In this document: one piece after another, positions 24,820-33,423 of the stretch | How positions within the stretch are numbered: position 1 is the first letter of the stretch | Layout: the number at the start of each line of letters is the position of its first letter | DNA from: Methylobacterium indicum | GTDB taxonomy: Bacteria; Pseudomonadota; Alphaproteobacteria; Rhizobiales; Beijerinckiaceae | DNA: 43,641 nt | NCBI RefSeq assembly: GCF_001043895.1 | Contig: NZ_JTHF01000207.1 | Coordinates: 1-43,641 of the forward strand | Direction of reading: 5' to 3' | Notes under the pieces: generated by a model | Told to the model about the DNA's origin: nothing | Seen by the model: the letters and a program-made list of their open reading frames with translations, nothing else | Database searches by the model: none | Program-made: the position numbers and the translations under genes

Positions 24820-25673
24820 GGGGCGCGCTCCCTCGCCGCCGCCGCGAGCCGGGCGACGAGTTCGGCGATCTGCGGTCCGGGACAGGTCCACAGGCGGTTG
24901 GGAATCGCAACCATGCGCCCCTGCCCGCGCAGCCTCTCGAGGATCGGGTGGTGCAGCAGCGCATCGGCGAGGGACGGCGTGCCCGTCTCACTGGCGTCGA
25001 CCACGACGAGATCGGCATCGGCCAGGGCCGCGGCTTCGAGCGGCACCGAGCCGGTCCGGTCCCGGCCGATCGCGGCGGCGACGTTGACGAGACCGGCGGC
25101 CCGGATGATCGCGTCGCCGAGAGTCCCGGGCGAGACCGTGAAGGCGTTCGGGCGCAGGACCAGGACGCGCAAGGAGCGAGCCGCCGGCACGACGTGCGCG
25201 AGGGTGGCATCGAGCTCCGCCACCATCGCTTCTCCGCGCTCCGGATGCCCGACGGCCGCCGCGACCTGGCGGATCTGGGCCCGCACGCCGTCGAAGTCGG
25301 CCGGCACGCCGAGTTCGAGCGGCGGGACGCCGATCCGCTTCAGGAGCCCGACCGTGGTGCGGGTGGTGAAGGCCCCGGCGACGACGAGGTCGGGCTTCAA
25401 GGCGACGATCTCTTCCGCCAGACCCCGTGTGACCGGCACCCCGGCGGCCTCAGCCGCCACGGTCGAGCCGCGGGAATCGCGCGCGAAGGCGGTCACCGCC
25501 GCGACCTGCGCCCGGTCGGCGAGCCGCAGCACGAGCTCGTCCGCGCAGAGGTTCAGCGAGACGACGCGCGACGGCCAGCCCGGCGCGGCCGGCTTCTCCC
25601 CGGCCGAGACCGGAAAGGCGGCGAAGGCGGCGGCCAGACCGGCCGCGGCCCCGAGGCGGCGCGAGGCCCGCAT
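24816..25673 (-). CDS. btuF: Cobalamin ABC transporter periplasmic binding protein (BtuF-like)
   Basis: 285 residues with a Sec signal (about residues 1-24, ending VSAG). It has the class III (helical backbone) binding-protein pattern: RVVSLNLCADELVLRLADRAQVAAV opening, GLAEEIVALKPDLVVAG in the first lobe, and a second lobe with DADLVVVDASE and a C-terminal PNRLWTCPGPQ segment. GAGGG lies five bases before the ATG. It is placed nine bases after the receptor gene and overlaps btuC by four bases. The riboswitch-controlled context favours corrinoid as ligand; sequence alone could also fit an iron-siderophore protein. Confidence 0.9.
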   Translation of the reverse strand: MRASRRLGAAAGLAAAFAAFPVSAGEKPAAPGWPSRVVSLNLCADELVLRLADRAQVAAVTAFARDSRGSTVAAEAAGVPVTRGLAEEIVALKPDLVVAGAFTTRTTVGLLKRIGVPPLELGVPADFDGVRAQIRQVAAAVGHPERGEAMVAELDATLAHVVPAARSLRVLVLRPNAFTVSPGTLGDAIIRAAGLVNVAAAIGRDRTGSVPLEAAALADADLVVVDASETGTPSLADALLHHPILERLRGQGRMVAIPNRLWTCPGPQIAELVARLAAAARERAP

Positions 25674-25682
25674 CCGCGCCCT

Positions 25683-27647
25683 CTAGAACGCGGTCACGCG
25701 CACGCCGCCATAGACGGCAAGGCCCGCGCCGAGGAAGCCGGTCGGGTTCTGATAGCGCTGGTCGAACAGGTTATCGATGCGGGCAAACAGCGTCAGGGTG
25801 TCCGAGTAGGCGTAATTGGCCGAGAGGTTGACCAGGGTGAAGCCCGGGTTCTTCAGCCGGGGCAGCGAGAAGTCGCGGTTACCGTCGACGAACGCGCCGA
25901 TCGCCACCAGGGTGCCGGTGAGCGTGAGCTGCGGCATCGGGGTCCAGATCGCGGTGGCGCTGACCTTGTGCCGGGGCCGGCGCAGCAATTCCTGATGGGT
26001 GATCTCGTCCTTGGTGACGGTGTTGGTGTAGTCGACCCGGCCGCTCAGGGTATCGGTGAGCGTGACCGCAACGAAGCTCTCCGCCCCGTAGGCCACGGCG
26101 CGGCCGACATTCACGCTTGTCGAGAAGGTCGGGAGGTACGCGGTCTGGATCAGATTGCGGAAATCGGTCTCGAAATAGGTCGCGCCGACGAGCACCCTCT
26201 CGCCGAGGGGCTGCTCGAAGCCGGCGTCGAACCCGAAGCTCTCCTCGGGCCGCAAGGCCGGGTTCCCGAAGAACCGAAAGTCCGGATAATCCTGGTAGAG
26301 CTGGCTCAGGGTCGGCGGCTTGAAGCCGGTGCCGACGCTGCCCTTCAGGCGTGTCTCCGTGGTGGGCAACGTGTAGCTCGGCGCAATCCGAAAGGTGGTC
26401 GCGCCGCCGAACTGGTCGTTCGCGTCGTGGCGGATGTTGGCGACCAGGAAGGCGCGGTCGGTGATCGCCGATTGCAGCTCGGCGAAGCCGCCGGTATTCC
26501 CGTTCGATCTGTCGATGCCGGTGGCCTGGAAGCGCTCGTCCTCGCGCTGGGCCCCGAACAGCAGCCGGTGGCCGGGGGCGAGCTGGACGTCGCCACGATA
26601 GTCGAAGCGGGTGCGCTCGCCGAGCGTGGTCGAGGACGTCGGCGGCGCGAGCGGGTCGAGCGGTCCGGCGAACAGGCGGTCGAACGTGGCGTAGTTGGCC
26701 CCGAAGACGTTGTGGAAGCCCGGCAGCGGCGTCCACTCGGCCTCGCCGCGCATCAGGAGCTGCTGCTGGTCGTTGAGGTTGCGGTAGGGCGTCGGCCGAT
26801 AGGGAAAGCCGCCATCGGCCTGATCGAGATAGGCGCTGTCGGAGAAGCGCAGCAAATAGTTCAGGCGGAAGGTGTCGGTGAGTTGCGCGCCGAGCTTGGT
26901 CGAGACGGATCTGATGTCGGTGAAGGCGGTGCGCAGCGGCACCCCGGGCGGCAGCACGTCGAACGGCGTGACCGGCAGATCGGCTTGGCGCAGGTGCTGC
27001 ACGGAGAACGCATAGTCGACGATGCCCGACGCGCCCGACAGCCGGCCGCCCTGGTTGAACGTGCCGTACGATCCGGCCTCGGCAAACGCCGTGACCTTCG
27101 GCGGTCCCTCGCCGCGCCTAGTCACGAAGGAGATGACGCCGCCGATGGCGTCGGCGCCGTAGAGGCCGCTCTGCGGCCCGCGCAGCACCTCGAGGCGGGA
27201 GAGGTCCTCGGTCTGAAGCTGGCTGAAGTCGAAGGAGCGGTTCGGCGTCGAGGGGTCGTTGACGTCGATGCCGTCGATCAGGACCTTGACGTGGTTGGAG
27301 TTGGTGCCGCGGATGAACACGGAGGTCTGGCCGCCTGCACCGCCGGTCTGGACGACGGTGAGGCCCGGCACCTGCCGCAGGGCCTCCGGCGCGGTGCGGA
27401 TCTGCTGGGCCTGGAGCACGTCCGAGGTGAGCACGGTGACGCTCGATCCCGTGGTGGCGATCGGCGTCGGCACACCCGTGGCCGAGACGGTGATTTCGGA
27501 GAGCGCGATCGTCCCGTCACGCGTAGGTGGGGCATCGACGAAGGGAGCAGCGACCTGCTGCGCGAGGGCGGGCCTGCAGAGCAGGCCGGGGATCGCGCAG
27601 GACAGCGCGAGCGCACGCCAGAGGGCGGGGCGGACGGGACGGGACAC
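25683..27647 (-). CDS. btuB: TonB-dependent cobalamin receptor (BtuB-like)
   Basis: About 654 residues starting with GTG at 27647. A Sec signal covers about residues 1-29 (ending ALAQ). A TonB-box-like segment IALSEITVSATG precedes the plug domain, which has VFIRGTNSNHVKVLIDGIDVND and LEVLRGPQSGLYGADAIGGVI, both typical of BtuB. The rest has the alternating pattern of a 22-strand outer-membrane barrel and ends with a terminal Phe (VRVTAF), as expected for BAM-dependent insertion. A cobalamin riboswitch lies directly upstream, and genes for BtuF-, BtuC- and BtuD-like proteins follow within nine bases or in overlap. Confidence 0.93.
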   Translation of the reverse strand: MSRPVRPALWRALALSCAIPGLLCRPALAQQVAAPFVDAPPTRDGTIALSEITVSATGVPTPIATTGSSVTVLTSDVLQAQQIRTAPEALRQVPGLTVVQTGGAGGQTSVFIRGTNSNHVKVLIDGIDVNDPSTPNRSFDFSQLQTEDLSRLEVLRGPQSGLYGADAIGGVISFVTRRGEGPPKVTAFAEAGSYGTFNQGGRLSGASGIVDYAFSVQHLRQADLPVTPFDVLPPGVPLRTAFTDIRSVSTKLGAQLTDTFRLNYLLRFSDSAYLDQADGGFPYRPTPYRNLNDQQQLLMRGEAEWTPLPGFHNVFGANYATFDRLFAGPLDPLAPPTSSTTLGERTRFDYRGDVQLAPGHRLLFGAQREDERFQATGIDRSNGNTGGFAELQSAITDRAFLVANIRHDANDQFGGATTFRIAPSYTLPTTETRLKGSVGTGFKPPTLSQLYQDYPDFRFFGNPALRPEESFGFDAGFEQPLGERVLVGATYFETDFRNLIQTAYLPTFSTSVNVGRAVAYGAESFVAVTLTDTLSGRVDYTNTVTKDEITHQELLRRPRHKVSATAIWTPMPQLTLTGTLVAIGAFVDGNRDFSLPRLKNPGFTLVNLSANYAYSDTLTLFARIDNLFDQRYQNPTGFLGAGLAVYGGVRVTAF

Positions 27648-27774
27648 GGGCTTCGAGCCTCGGGAGACGGCAGTGGCACGTCACCGCGAACGAGGCCTCG
27701 ACCGTCATCCCACAACGGGACAACGGCCTTCGGACACCCATCAGAACACCCCGTCTGACGCGTTTCGCGTGTGA

Positions 27775-27965
27775 CCACGGCTGACGGCAGGTCTCCTGGC
27801 TCGCGGGTCAGTGCCTGCCACCGTCTTCCCAGGTGTGAGGCACCCAGTGACGTAAGGTGGTGGAAGGCTCGCCGCTCACAGTTGCGGGGGCAGCCGCGGA
27901 TTCGGCTCGCGCCTCACCGCATTCCCTTTCTCGTCCCCCGAAAGGGAACCGTCACCCTCGTCCTC
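27775..27965 (-). ncRNA. Cobalamin riboswitch
   Basis: Read on the minus strand, the conserved blocks appear in order: GGGAATGCGGTGAGG..., then CCGCGGCTGCCCCCGCAACT with the invariant GCCCCCGCAACTGT core (about 27872-27891), then GTCACTGGG (about 27841-27850), the TGGGAAGACGGTGGCA block, and the closing AGCCAGGAGACCTGCC (about 27786-27802) that pairs with the start of the element. These match the cobalamin aptamer consensus. It lies about 130 bases before the BtuB-like start and should switch the operon off when cobalamin is plentiful. Exact ends are approximate. Confidence 0.94.
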
Positions 27966-28568
27966 CCATCTCGTCCTCGGGTGGTCAACCGTCATTCCGA
28001 CAGAACCGTGCCGTTGTTGCGCACGGGGCGCATCGTGCATCCCCTGCGAGATTGCGTCGATTCCGATGTCATGTCGCAAGGTTCGTGGGACGACGTCAAT
28101 CATGCCGGACATGCCCACGGTCGACACATGGCGGGTTCGGAGTGTCTGTCGGCAGGTTCGGGCTTGGATCCTATCGATCCTTGGAAATCGGGTGTCGCCG
28201 GCCCCGCTCGCGCACGGGGTACGCGGATCCTGCGGCAAGGCCCGGTGTCGACCGGGAGTCGCATCCGGCCGAGATGGATCGTCCGCGGCGCCCGTTATTG
28301 TCCCACAGGCACCTTTCCCGTATCGGACGTTCAGGCCGATGCCGGGCCAAACGCATCGAGTTCCATAATCATCCTTATGCGAATGACCGATGGAGGGCGA
28401 GGCTGGAACGCTTCTGCTGACGCGATGAATGGCTTACGCTCCGGTTGTCCGGCGAGCGGGAGACCGTCATCGGCTGCTCAAACCCTCGGGCTCGGTGCTG
28501 CGGCCGGCTCGGGGGCCCCGCCCTTCCGTAATGTTCGCCGGATCGCCGATGCCGGGCCCGGCGTGCGG
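27966..28568. other. Intergenic region with no supportable gene
   Basis: About 600 bases upstream of the cobalamin riboswitch and downstream of the last paa gene. It should contain the promoter of the btu operon on the minus strand. Frames crossing it lack recognisable motifs. No convincing promoter pair or hairpin was found. Confidence 0.35.
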
Positions 28569-29324
28569 TCACGCCATGCCGAAGGCCGGCAGGAACGCGT
28601 CCATCTCCGCCGCCCAGGCGGCGGCCAGGTCCTCGTTCGTGCGGCGGCGCAGGCCGAAGCGGCGGAGGGTGTCGAAGCGGGCCGATCCTTCGCGGCCGAA
28701 GCTCGCGGCGATGCGCGGGCGCCAGAAGGCGACGCTCCGTCTCGCCTCCGCGCGTCCGCTCTCGGTCGCCACGATCCGGACCAGGCCTTCCTCGCCGAGC
28801 TCGGCGTGCCGCGCCTCGCGCGGGGCGATCTGGCGGAAGATGTCGGCGAGCGGCGCGTAGGACAGGTGCGAGAATTCCTGCAGCTGGACGCCGACGGCCC
28901 GGCCCATCAGCACGTTCATCACCACCGCGTCGACCCAGCCCTGCAAGGGATAGTGGAACACCGAGAGGCGCATGTCGGAGCGGTGGCGCGCCGTCCCGAG
29001 ATCGGCGTCGCGCGGGAGGCGGGCCGCCCAGGGATGGTGCACGGCGTAGCGGGCGGTGTCGGCCCCGAAGGTCCCCATCAGAGTCAGCACGCGCTCGGCA
29101 TGGTCGGTCTTCTCGAGCACGATCCGCGCGGCCGAGATCCGCGCCTTGAGGCCCGGTGCCTCGTTGATCATCGCGGCGAACCCGGCCGAGCCCGCGAGCT
29201 CGCTGTCGACGAAGGTCGCCATCAGCCGGAGCAGCTCGCCCCGGTAGCGCGGCGGGACGTTGGACGGGTTCGTCAGGACGCCGCCCTGCCGGAGATATTC
29301 CTCGATGTCCATCGTCTCCGGCAC
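28569..29324 (-). CDS. Additional PaaA/PaaC-family ferritin-like protein in the paa operon
   Basis: 251 residues, shorter than PaaA (332). It has the four-helix phenylacetate-epoxidase fold: Glu42 in VDSELAG (compare AHSEIVG in PaaA), Glu150 in VQLQEFSH, and Glu170-x-x-His173 in REARHAELG (compare EESFHQ). The middle ligand motif reads EKTDH (Glu71...His75) where PaaA has EAGH, so the Glu-x-x-His spacing is changed and Lys72 sits at the Glu position. It may be a diiron enzyme with altered chemistry or a structural subunit. The GTG at 29324 is favoured by a GGAGG five bases upstream. It lies 21 bases after paaE. Function unknown. Confidence 0.75.
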   Translation of the reverse strand: MPETMDIEEYLRQGGVLTNPSNVPPRYRGELLRLMATFVDSELAGSAGFAAMINEAPGLKARISAARIVLEKTDHAERVLTLMGTFGADTARYAVHHPWAARLPRDADLGTARHRSDMRLSVFHYPLQGWVDAVVMNVLMGRAVGVQLQEFSHLSYAPLADIFRQIAPREARHAELGEEGLVRIVATESGRAEARRSVAFWRPRIAASFGREGSARFDTLRRFGLRRRTNEDLAAAWAAEMDAFLPAFGMA

Positions 29325-29345
29325 GCTGTCCTCCCGGCCCGTGAT

Positions 29346-30422
29346 CTACTGGTCGAAGCTCACGACGAGCGTGTCCGTCGTCGGATAGCACTGGCAGGCC
29401 AGGACGTAGCCCTGGCGCACCTCGTAATCCTCGAGGGCGTGGTTCGCGAGCATCTCGGCCTCGCCCTCCAGCACCTTGGCGCGGCAGGTCGAGCAGACGC
29501 CGGCCTTGCAGGCGTAGGGGGCGTCGATGGTGTTGGCGAGCGCGGCATCGAGCAGGCTCTCGCCCTGCTTCGGCATCCGGAACGTGCGCGTCGCCCCGTC
29601 GAGGGTCACCGTCGCCTCGCATTGCGCGCCGGCGACCGAGGCCGCGCTCGACGCCGCGCGCGCCCGGGCCCGGCCGGGCTGGCCGGAGGCGAAGAGCTCG
29701 AACTTGATCTGCGCGTCCGACAGCCCGTGCTCGCGGAGCGACGCCGCGATCGCCAGCATCATCGGTTCGGGCCCGCAGATGAAGGCAGTGTCGACCGAGC
29801 CGATATCGATCCAGCGCGAGAACAAGGCGGCGCATTTTTCAGCGTCGACCCGCCCGGTGAACAGGTCGATCTCCTGGGTCTCGCTCTCGAGGACGTGGAC
29901 GATCGAGAGCCGGCCGAGATAGGTGCTCTTCAGGTCGTCGAGCTCCTCCCGGAACATGATCGAGGAGATCTGCCGGTTGGCGTAGACCAGGGTGAAGCGC
30001 GCGTGCGGCTCGCGCGCCAGCACGGTCTTGAGGATCGACAGCAGGGGCGTGATGCCGCTGCCGCCGGCAAAGCCGAGGTAGTGGCGGGCCGTCTCCGGCT
30101 CGATCGGCGTGTGGAACGCCCCCATCGGGGGCATCGCCTCGATCACGTCGCCGGGCTTCAGCTCCTGGTTGGCCCAGGTCGAGAACGCCCCGCCCTCGAC
30201 CCGCTTGATGCCGACCTTGAGGGCGCCCTCGTCCCGGCCGGCGCAGATCGAGTAGGAGCGGCGCAGCTCGATGCCGTCGAAGGCGCGCCGGAAGGTCAGG
30301 TACTGGCCCTGCGTGAACGCGAAGGCCTCGGCGTCGCCCTCGCGCGGCTTCAGGGTGAGGACCACCGCGTCCCGGGTGTCGCGCCGGATCTCGGCGACGT
30401 CGAGGGGAAAGAAGCGTGCCAT
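29346..30422 (-). CDS. paaE: Phenylacetyl-CoA epoxidase reductase subunit PaaE
   Basis: 358 residues from the ATG at 30422. The N-terminal part is a ferredoxin-reductase module: RRSYSIC binds FAD, GGSGITPLLS binds the nucleotide, and CGPEPMM is the NAD(P)-domain Cys motif. The C-terminal plant-type [2Fe-2S] domain has CKAGVCSTCRAKV plus a fourth Cys in LACQCYP. It passes electrons from NADPH to the diiron centre of PaaA. It sits in the order paaA-B-C-D-E, 39 bases after paaD. A hydrophilic linker rich in Ala/Arg joins the two modules. Confidence 0.96.
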   Translation of the reverse strand: MARFFPLDVAEIRRDTRDAVVLTLKPREGDAEAFAFTQGQYLTFRRAFDGIELRRSYSICAGRDEGALKVGIKRVEGGAFSTWANQELKPGDVIEAMPPMGAFHTPIEPETARHYLGFAGGSGITPLLSILKTVLAREPHARFTLVYANRQISSIMFREELDDLKSTYLGRLSIVHVLESETQEIDLFTGRVDAEKCAALFSRWIDIGSVDTAFICGPEPMMLAIAASLREHGLSDAQIKFELFASGQPGRARARAASSAASVAGAQCEATVTLDGATRTFRMPKQGESLLDAALANTIDAPYACKAGVCSTCRAKVLEGEAEMLANHALEDYEVRQGYVLACQCYPTTDTLVVSFDQ

Positions 30423-30461
30423 GGCGGCCAGCACTCGCAGGTTGGATCGACCCCGGACGGG

Positions 30462-31013
30462 TCAGATGCACTTGAAGTAGTCGAACGGTTCGAGACAGTC
30501 GGTGCAGCGCCAGCTCGCCTTGCAGGGGGTCGAGCCGAACTGGCTGACGCGTTCCGTCCGGTTCGAGCCGCAGCGCGGGCAGGCCACGGTGAGATTCGAG
30601 CCGCCGGTGAGCCGGCCGATCCGCCCCAGCAGCCGGCCGTCCGCCGCCGTCCCGTCGATCGGCGGGGCGATGCCGTAGGCCCGCAAGGCCTCCCGGGCCT
30701 CCGCGGCGATCCAGTCGCTGGTCCAGGGGGGCGTCAGCGACCGCTCGATGCGCAAGCGCCCGATCCCGCGGGCATGCAGGGCCTCCTCGATCGCCAGGTT
30801 GATGACCGCGGTGGCGGGACAGCCCGAATAGGTCGGCGTCACCGTGACCACCAGGGTGTCGTCCTCCCAGGCGAGGTCCCGCACGATTCCGAGATCGACG
30901 ATCGAGATCACCGGGATCTCGGGATCCGGCACCTCGGCGAGCCAGTCCCGGATCGTTCCGATCTCCGGACGGGCCTGCGTCTCCGCAGGGGAATGGGCTG
31001 TCACGGACGCCAC
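30462..31013 (-). CDS. paaD: Phenylacetyl-CoA epoxidase assembly protein PaaD
   Basis: 183 residues. The N-terminal part is an MIP18/SufT-like domain: VPDPEIPVISIVDLGIVRD and the TYSGCPAT loop with the conserved Cys. The C-terminal part is a four-cysteine zinc-type module: CPRCGS, then CKASWRCTDC, ending DYFKCI, as in PaaD proteins. It is thought to help assemble the metal centre of the complex. It starts with GTG at 31013 behind a GGGGG stretch, nine bases after paaC. Confidence 0.94.
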   Translation of the reverse strand: MASVTAHSPAETQARPEIGTIRDWLAEVPDPEIPVISIVDLGIVRDLAWEDDTLVVTVTPTYSGCPATAVINLAIEEALHARGIGRLRIERSLTPPWTSDWIAAEAREALRAYGIAPPIDGTAADGRLLGRIGRLTGGSNLTVACPRCGSNRTERVSQFGSTPCKASWRCTDCLEPFDYFKCI

Positions 31014-31022
31014 GGCGGCCCC

Positions 31023-31898
31023 CTACCAGGTCGCGCCCGGATAGGCGCGCTGGAGGAACTGCATCTCGGCGAGCATGCGCCCGAGATGCTCGGTGTGAAT
31101 GCCGCGCCGCCCGCCCTTGTGGGCGAAGGTCCCGTCCGGGACCCGCAGCGTCGCCTCGGCGAGGATCGGCCGCACCGTGGCATCCCAGGCGGCGCGCAGG
31201 CTTGCCGGATCGGGCGCGATACCGGCCTCGGCCAGGACGGCGTCCACGGCGTCGCCCAGGAAGAGCTCGCCCGCATAGGGCCACAACACGTCGAGGGCGG
31301 CCTGCATCCGGCGACGGCTCTCCTCGGTGCCGTCGCCGAGGCGCACGACGAGGTCGGCCGACTTCTCGAGGTGGTAATGCGCCTCCTTCACCGCCTTCGC
31401 GGCGATTCCCGCCACGCGCACCTCGGTCGAGGCGGCGAGCGCCCGCAAGGCCTCGACGTGCCAGGCATCGAACAGGAACTGGCGCATCAGCGTGTGGCCG
31501 TAATCGCCGTTCGGTAGCTCGACCAGGAGGACGTTGCGGAACTCCCAGACGTCGCGCAGGAAGGCGAGGTCGTCGGCCTTGCGCCCCCTGCCCTCGACCT
31601 CGCCCGCGAGCCCGAGCCAGAACTGGGTCTGCCCGATCAGGTCGAGGGCGATGTTGGCGACGCCGATATCCTCCTCGAGCGCCGGGCCGTGGCCGCACCA
31701 TTCCGACAGGCGGTGCCCGAGGACGAGAGTGTTGTCGCCCATACGGGTCAGGAACTCGACCAGGGCGGCCCGGGTCGGTTCATGAACCGGCTCACGCCCC
31801 ACCTCATCGGCCGGATCGTCGGGGGCCGGACGGGCCGCGGCTGCGGAGGCCGCGAGGGCGGCGGCGTCGCGGGTCATCACGTCGGGGAGGGACGGCAT
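31023..31898 (-). CDS. paaC: Phenylacetyl-CoA epoxidase structural subunit PaaC
   Basis: About 291 residues. LVLGHRLSEWCGHGPALEEDIGVAN and LDLIGQTQFWLGLA are typical PaaC segments, and HYHLEKSADLVVRLGDGTEES follows further along. PaaC has the same helical fold as PaaA but is the non-catalytic scaffold partner. The N-terminus has an unusual Ala/Pro-rich leader of about 30 residues before the conserved part. I chose the ATG at 31898, which overlaps the paaB stop (TGATG); a GTG one codon upstream is possible. Confidence 0.94.
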   Translation of the reverse strand: MPSLPDVMTRDAAALAASAAAARPAPDDPADEVGREPVHEPTRAALVEFLTRMGDNTLVLGHRLSEWCGHGPALEEDIGVANIALDLIGQTQFWLGLAGEVEGRGRKADDLAFLRDVWEFRNVLLVELPNGDYGHTLMRQFLFDAWHVEALRALAASTEVRVAGIAAKAVKEAHYHLEKSADLVVRLGDGTEESRRRMQAALDVLWPYAGELFLGDAVDAVLAEAGIAPDPASLRAAWDATVRPILAEATLRVPDGTFAHKGGRRGIHTEHLGRMLAEMQFLQRAYPGATW

Positions 31899-32182
31899 CA
31901 CATGTGCCCCACGTCGCCCGGGATGTCGTAGAAGGTCGGGTGGCGGTAGACCTTGCTGTTCGAGGGCTCGAAGAGCGGGCCCTTGTCGCTCGGGCTCGAC
32001 GCCACGATGTCGCTGGAGCGCACCGCCCAGATGCTCACTCCCTCGTTGCGGCGGGTATAGACGTCGCGGGCGTTCTTGATCGCCAGTTCCGCGTCAGGGG
32101 CGTGCAGGCTGCCGACATGGCGGTGGTTCAGGCCGTGCTGGCCGCGGATGAAGATCTCCCATAACGGCCATTCGCTCGACAT
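31898..32182 (-). CDS. paaB: Phenylacetyl-CoA epoxidase subunit PaaB
   Basis: 94 residues, normal for PaaB. WPLWEIFIRGQHGLNHRHVGSLHA at the N-terminus and DVYTRRNEGVSIWAV in the middle are near-invariant in the family. PaaB bridges the PaaA/PaaC heterodimers. A strong GGAGG site lies five bases before the ATG. It overlaps paaC by one base and is 48 bases after paaA. Confidence 0.96.
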   Translation of the reverse strand: MSSEWPLWEIFIRGQHGLNHRHVGSLHAPDAELAIKNARDVYTRRNEGVSIWAVRSSDIVASSPSDKGPLFEPSNSKVYRHPTFYDIPGDVGHM

Positions 32183-32230
32183 GCCCCGCCTCCCCGATGC
32201 GTCTTGCTGGTTGGTGTACGCCCGTCGCGG

Positions 32231-33229
32231 TCACTCGGCCGCGACCGCCATCCTGGCGCGGACCGCCTTGTCCGCATGCGCCTTCAGCCCGTCGCGGAAC
32301 CAGGCGCCGTCCTCCCAGGCCTTCACCCGGGCGCCGAGCCGCTCGCGGTTGCACGGGCCGTTGCCGGCGATGACCTCGAAGAACTCGCTCCAGTCCGGCT
32401 CCGAGAAGTCGTAGCCGCCCTTGTCCTCGTTCCAGCGCAGCCCCTCGTCCGGGACCGTCAGCCCGAGGCGCTCGGCCTGCGGCACGGTCTGGTCGACGAA
32501 CTTCTGGCGCAGCTCGTCGTTGGTGTTCATCTTGATCCTCCAGGCCATCGATTGGGCCGAATGGACCGAATCCTTGTCGGAGGGGCCGAACATCATCAGC
32601 GCCGGAAACCAGAAGCGGTTGAGCGCATCCTGCGCCATGTGCTTCTGGGCCGGGGTCCCGCCGGCCATCTTCGTCATGATGTCGTAGCCCTGGCGCTGGT
32701 GGAAGCTCTCCTCCTTGCAGATGCGGATCATCGCCCGGCTGTAGGGGCCGTAGGAGGTCCGCTGCAGCGGCACCTGGTTCATGATCGCCGCGCCGTCGAC
32801 CAGCCAGCCGACCGCGCCCATGTCGGCCCAGGTCAGGGTCGGGTAGTTGAAGATCGACGAATACTTCATCTTGCCGGCGTGGAGCAGCTCCATCAGCTCG
32901 TCGCGGCTGACGCCGAGCGTCTCGGCGGCGCAATAGAGGTAGAGGCCGTGGCCCGCCTCGTCCTGCACCTTGGCCAGCAGGATCGCCTTGCGCTCCAGCG
33001 TCGGGGCGCGGGTGATCCAGTTGCCCTCGGGCAATTGCCCGACGATCTCGGAATGGGCGTGCTGGCCGATCTGGCGGATCAGGGTCTTGCGGTAGCCCTC
33101 GGGCATCCACTCCTTGGGCTCGATCTTCTCGCCGCGGTCGATCCGCTCCTGGAAGGCGCGCTCCTCGGGTGGCATCTCGTCGAGACCGCGGACCTGGGTG
33201 GCGTCGGTCTTCACCAGCTGCGCGTACAT
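32231..33229 (-). CDS. paaA: Phenylacetyl-CoA epoxidase catalytic subunit PaaA
   Basis: 332 residues from the ATG at 33229, which has AGGAGG upstream; the longer open frame to 33355 lacks homology. It forms the ring epoxide on phenylacetyl-CoA with O2. Diiron ligands are visible: Glu61 in AHSEIVG, Glu91-x-x-His94 in [10 protein letters not shown], and Glu174-x-x-His177 in [20 protein letters not shown] and QRTSYGPY are further family signatures. It is the first gene of the paa operon, downstream of paaX on the same strand with a 194-base gap that holds a large inverted repeat. No other phenylacetate genes (paaFGHJKZ) are in the window. Confidence 0.97.
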   Translation of the reverse strand: MYAQLVKTDATQVRGLDEMPPEERAFQERIDRGEKIEPKEWMPEGYRKTLIRQIGQHAHSEIVGQLPEGNWITRAPTLERKAILLAKVQDEAGHGLYLYCAAETLGVSRDELMELLHAGKMKYSSIFNYPTLTWADMGAVGWLVDGAAIMNQVPLQRTSYGPYSRAMIRICKEESFHQRQGYDIMTKMAGGTPAQKHMAQDALNRFWFPALMMFGPSDKDSVHSAQSMAWRIKMNTNDELRQKFVDQTVPQAERLGLTVPDEGLRWNEDKGGYDFSEPDWSEFFEVIAGNGPCNRERLGARVKAWEDGAWFRDGLKAHADKAVRARMAVAAE

Positions 33230-33326
33230 GCCGGGTCTCCTCCTGCCGCGTCGCGGGCCGGCCGGCGGGGCCGTACCCGGAGGATGCCGGCCCTCGCCCG
33301 GGCACGTCGCCCAGTCTGTTGGCACT

Positions 33327-33384
33327 AATCTGACAGGCGAAGCATCACACTTCAAGAGCCATTATCGGAAAATGTGTGATGCTT
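33327..33384 (-). promoter_or_regulatory. Probable paaA promoter and PaaX operator
   Basis: AAGCATCACAC (33340-33350) and GTGTGATGCTT (33374-33384) form a perfect 11-bp inverted repeat with a 23-base spacer. On the minus strand a TTGAAG -35-like hexamer (33350-33355) stands 17 bases from a CAGATT -10-like hexamer (33327-33332), so one arm lies between the two promoter boxes. This placement fits repression by the PaaX-type protein encoded next door, with phenylacetyl-CoA as the usual inducer. The hexamers are weak; the inverted repeat is certain. Confidence 0.65.
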
Positions 33385-33423
33385 TGCGGCGCCGCTTCGC
33401 GACGGCCGTCCGATCGCGGGAAG

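Noticed and set aside
24789..31517. Long plus-strand frames over the btu and paa operons
   Set aside because: They run opposite to well-identified genes and across the riboswitch; their products have low-complexity GC-driven composition.
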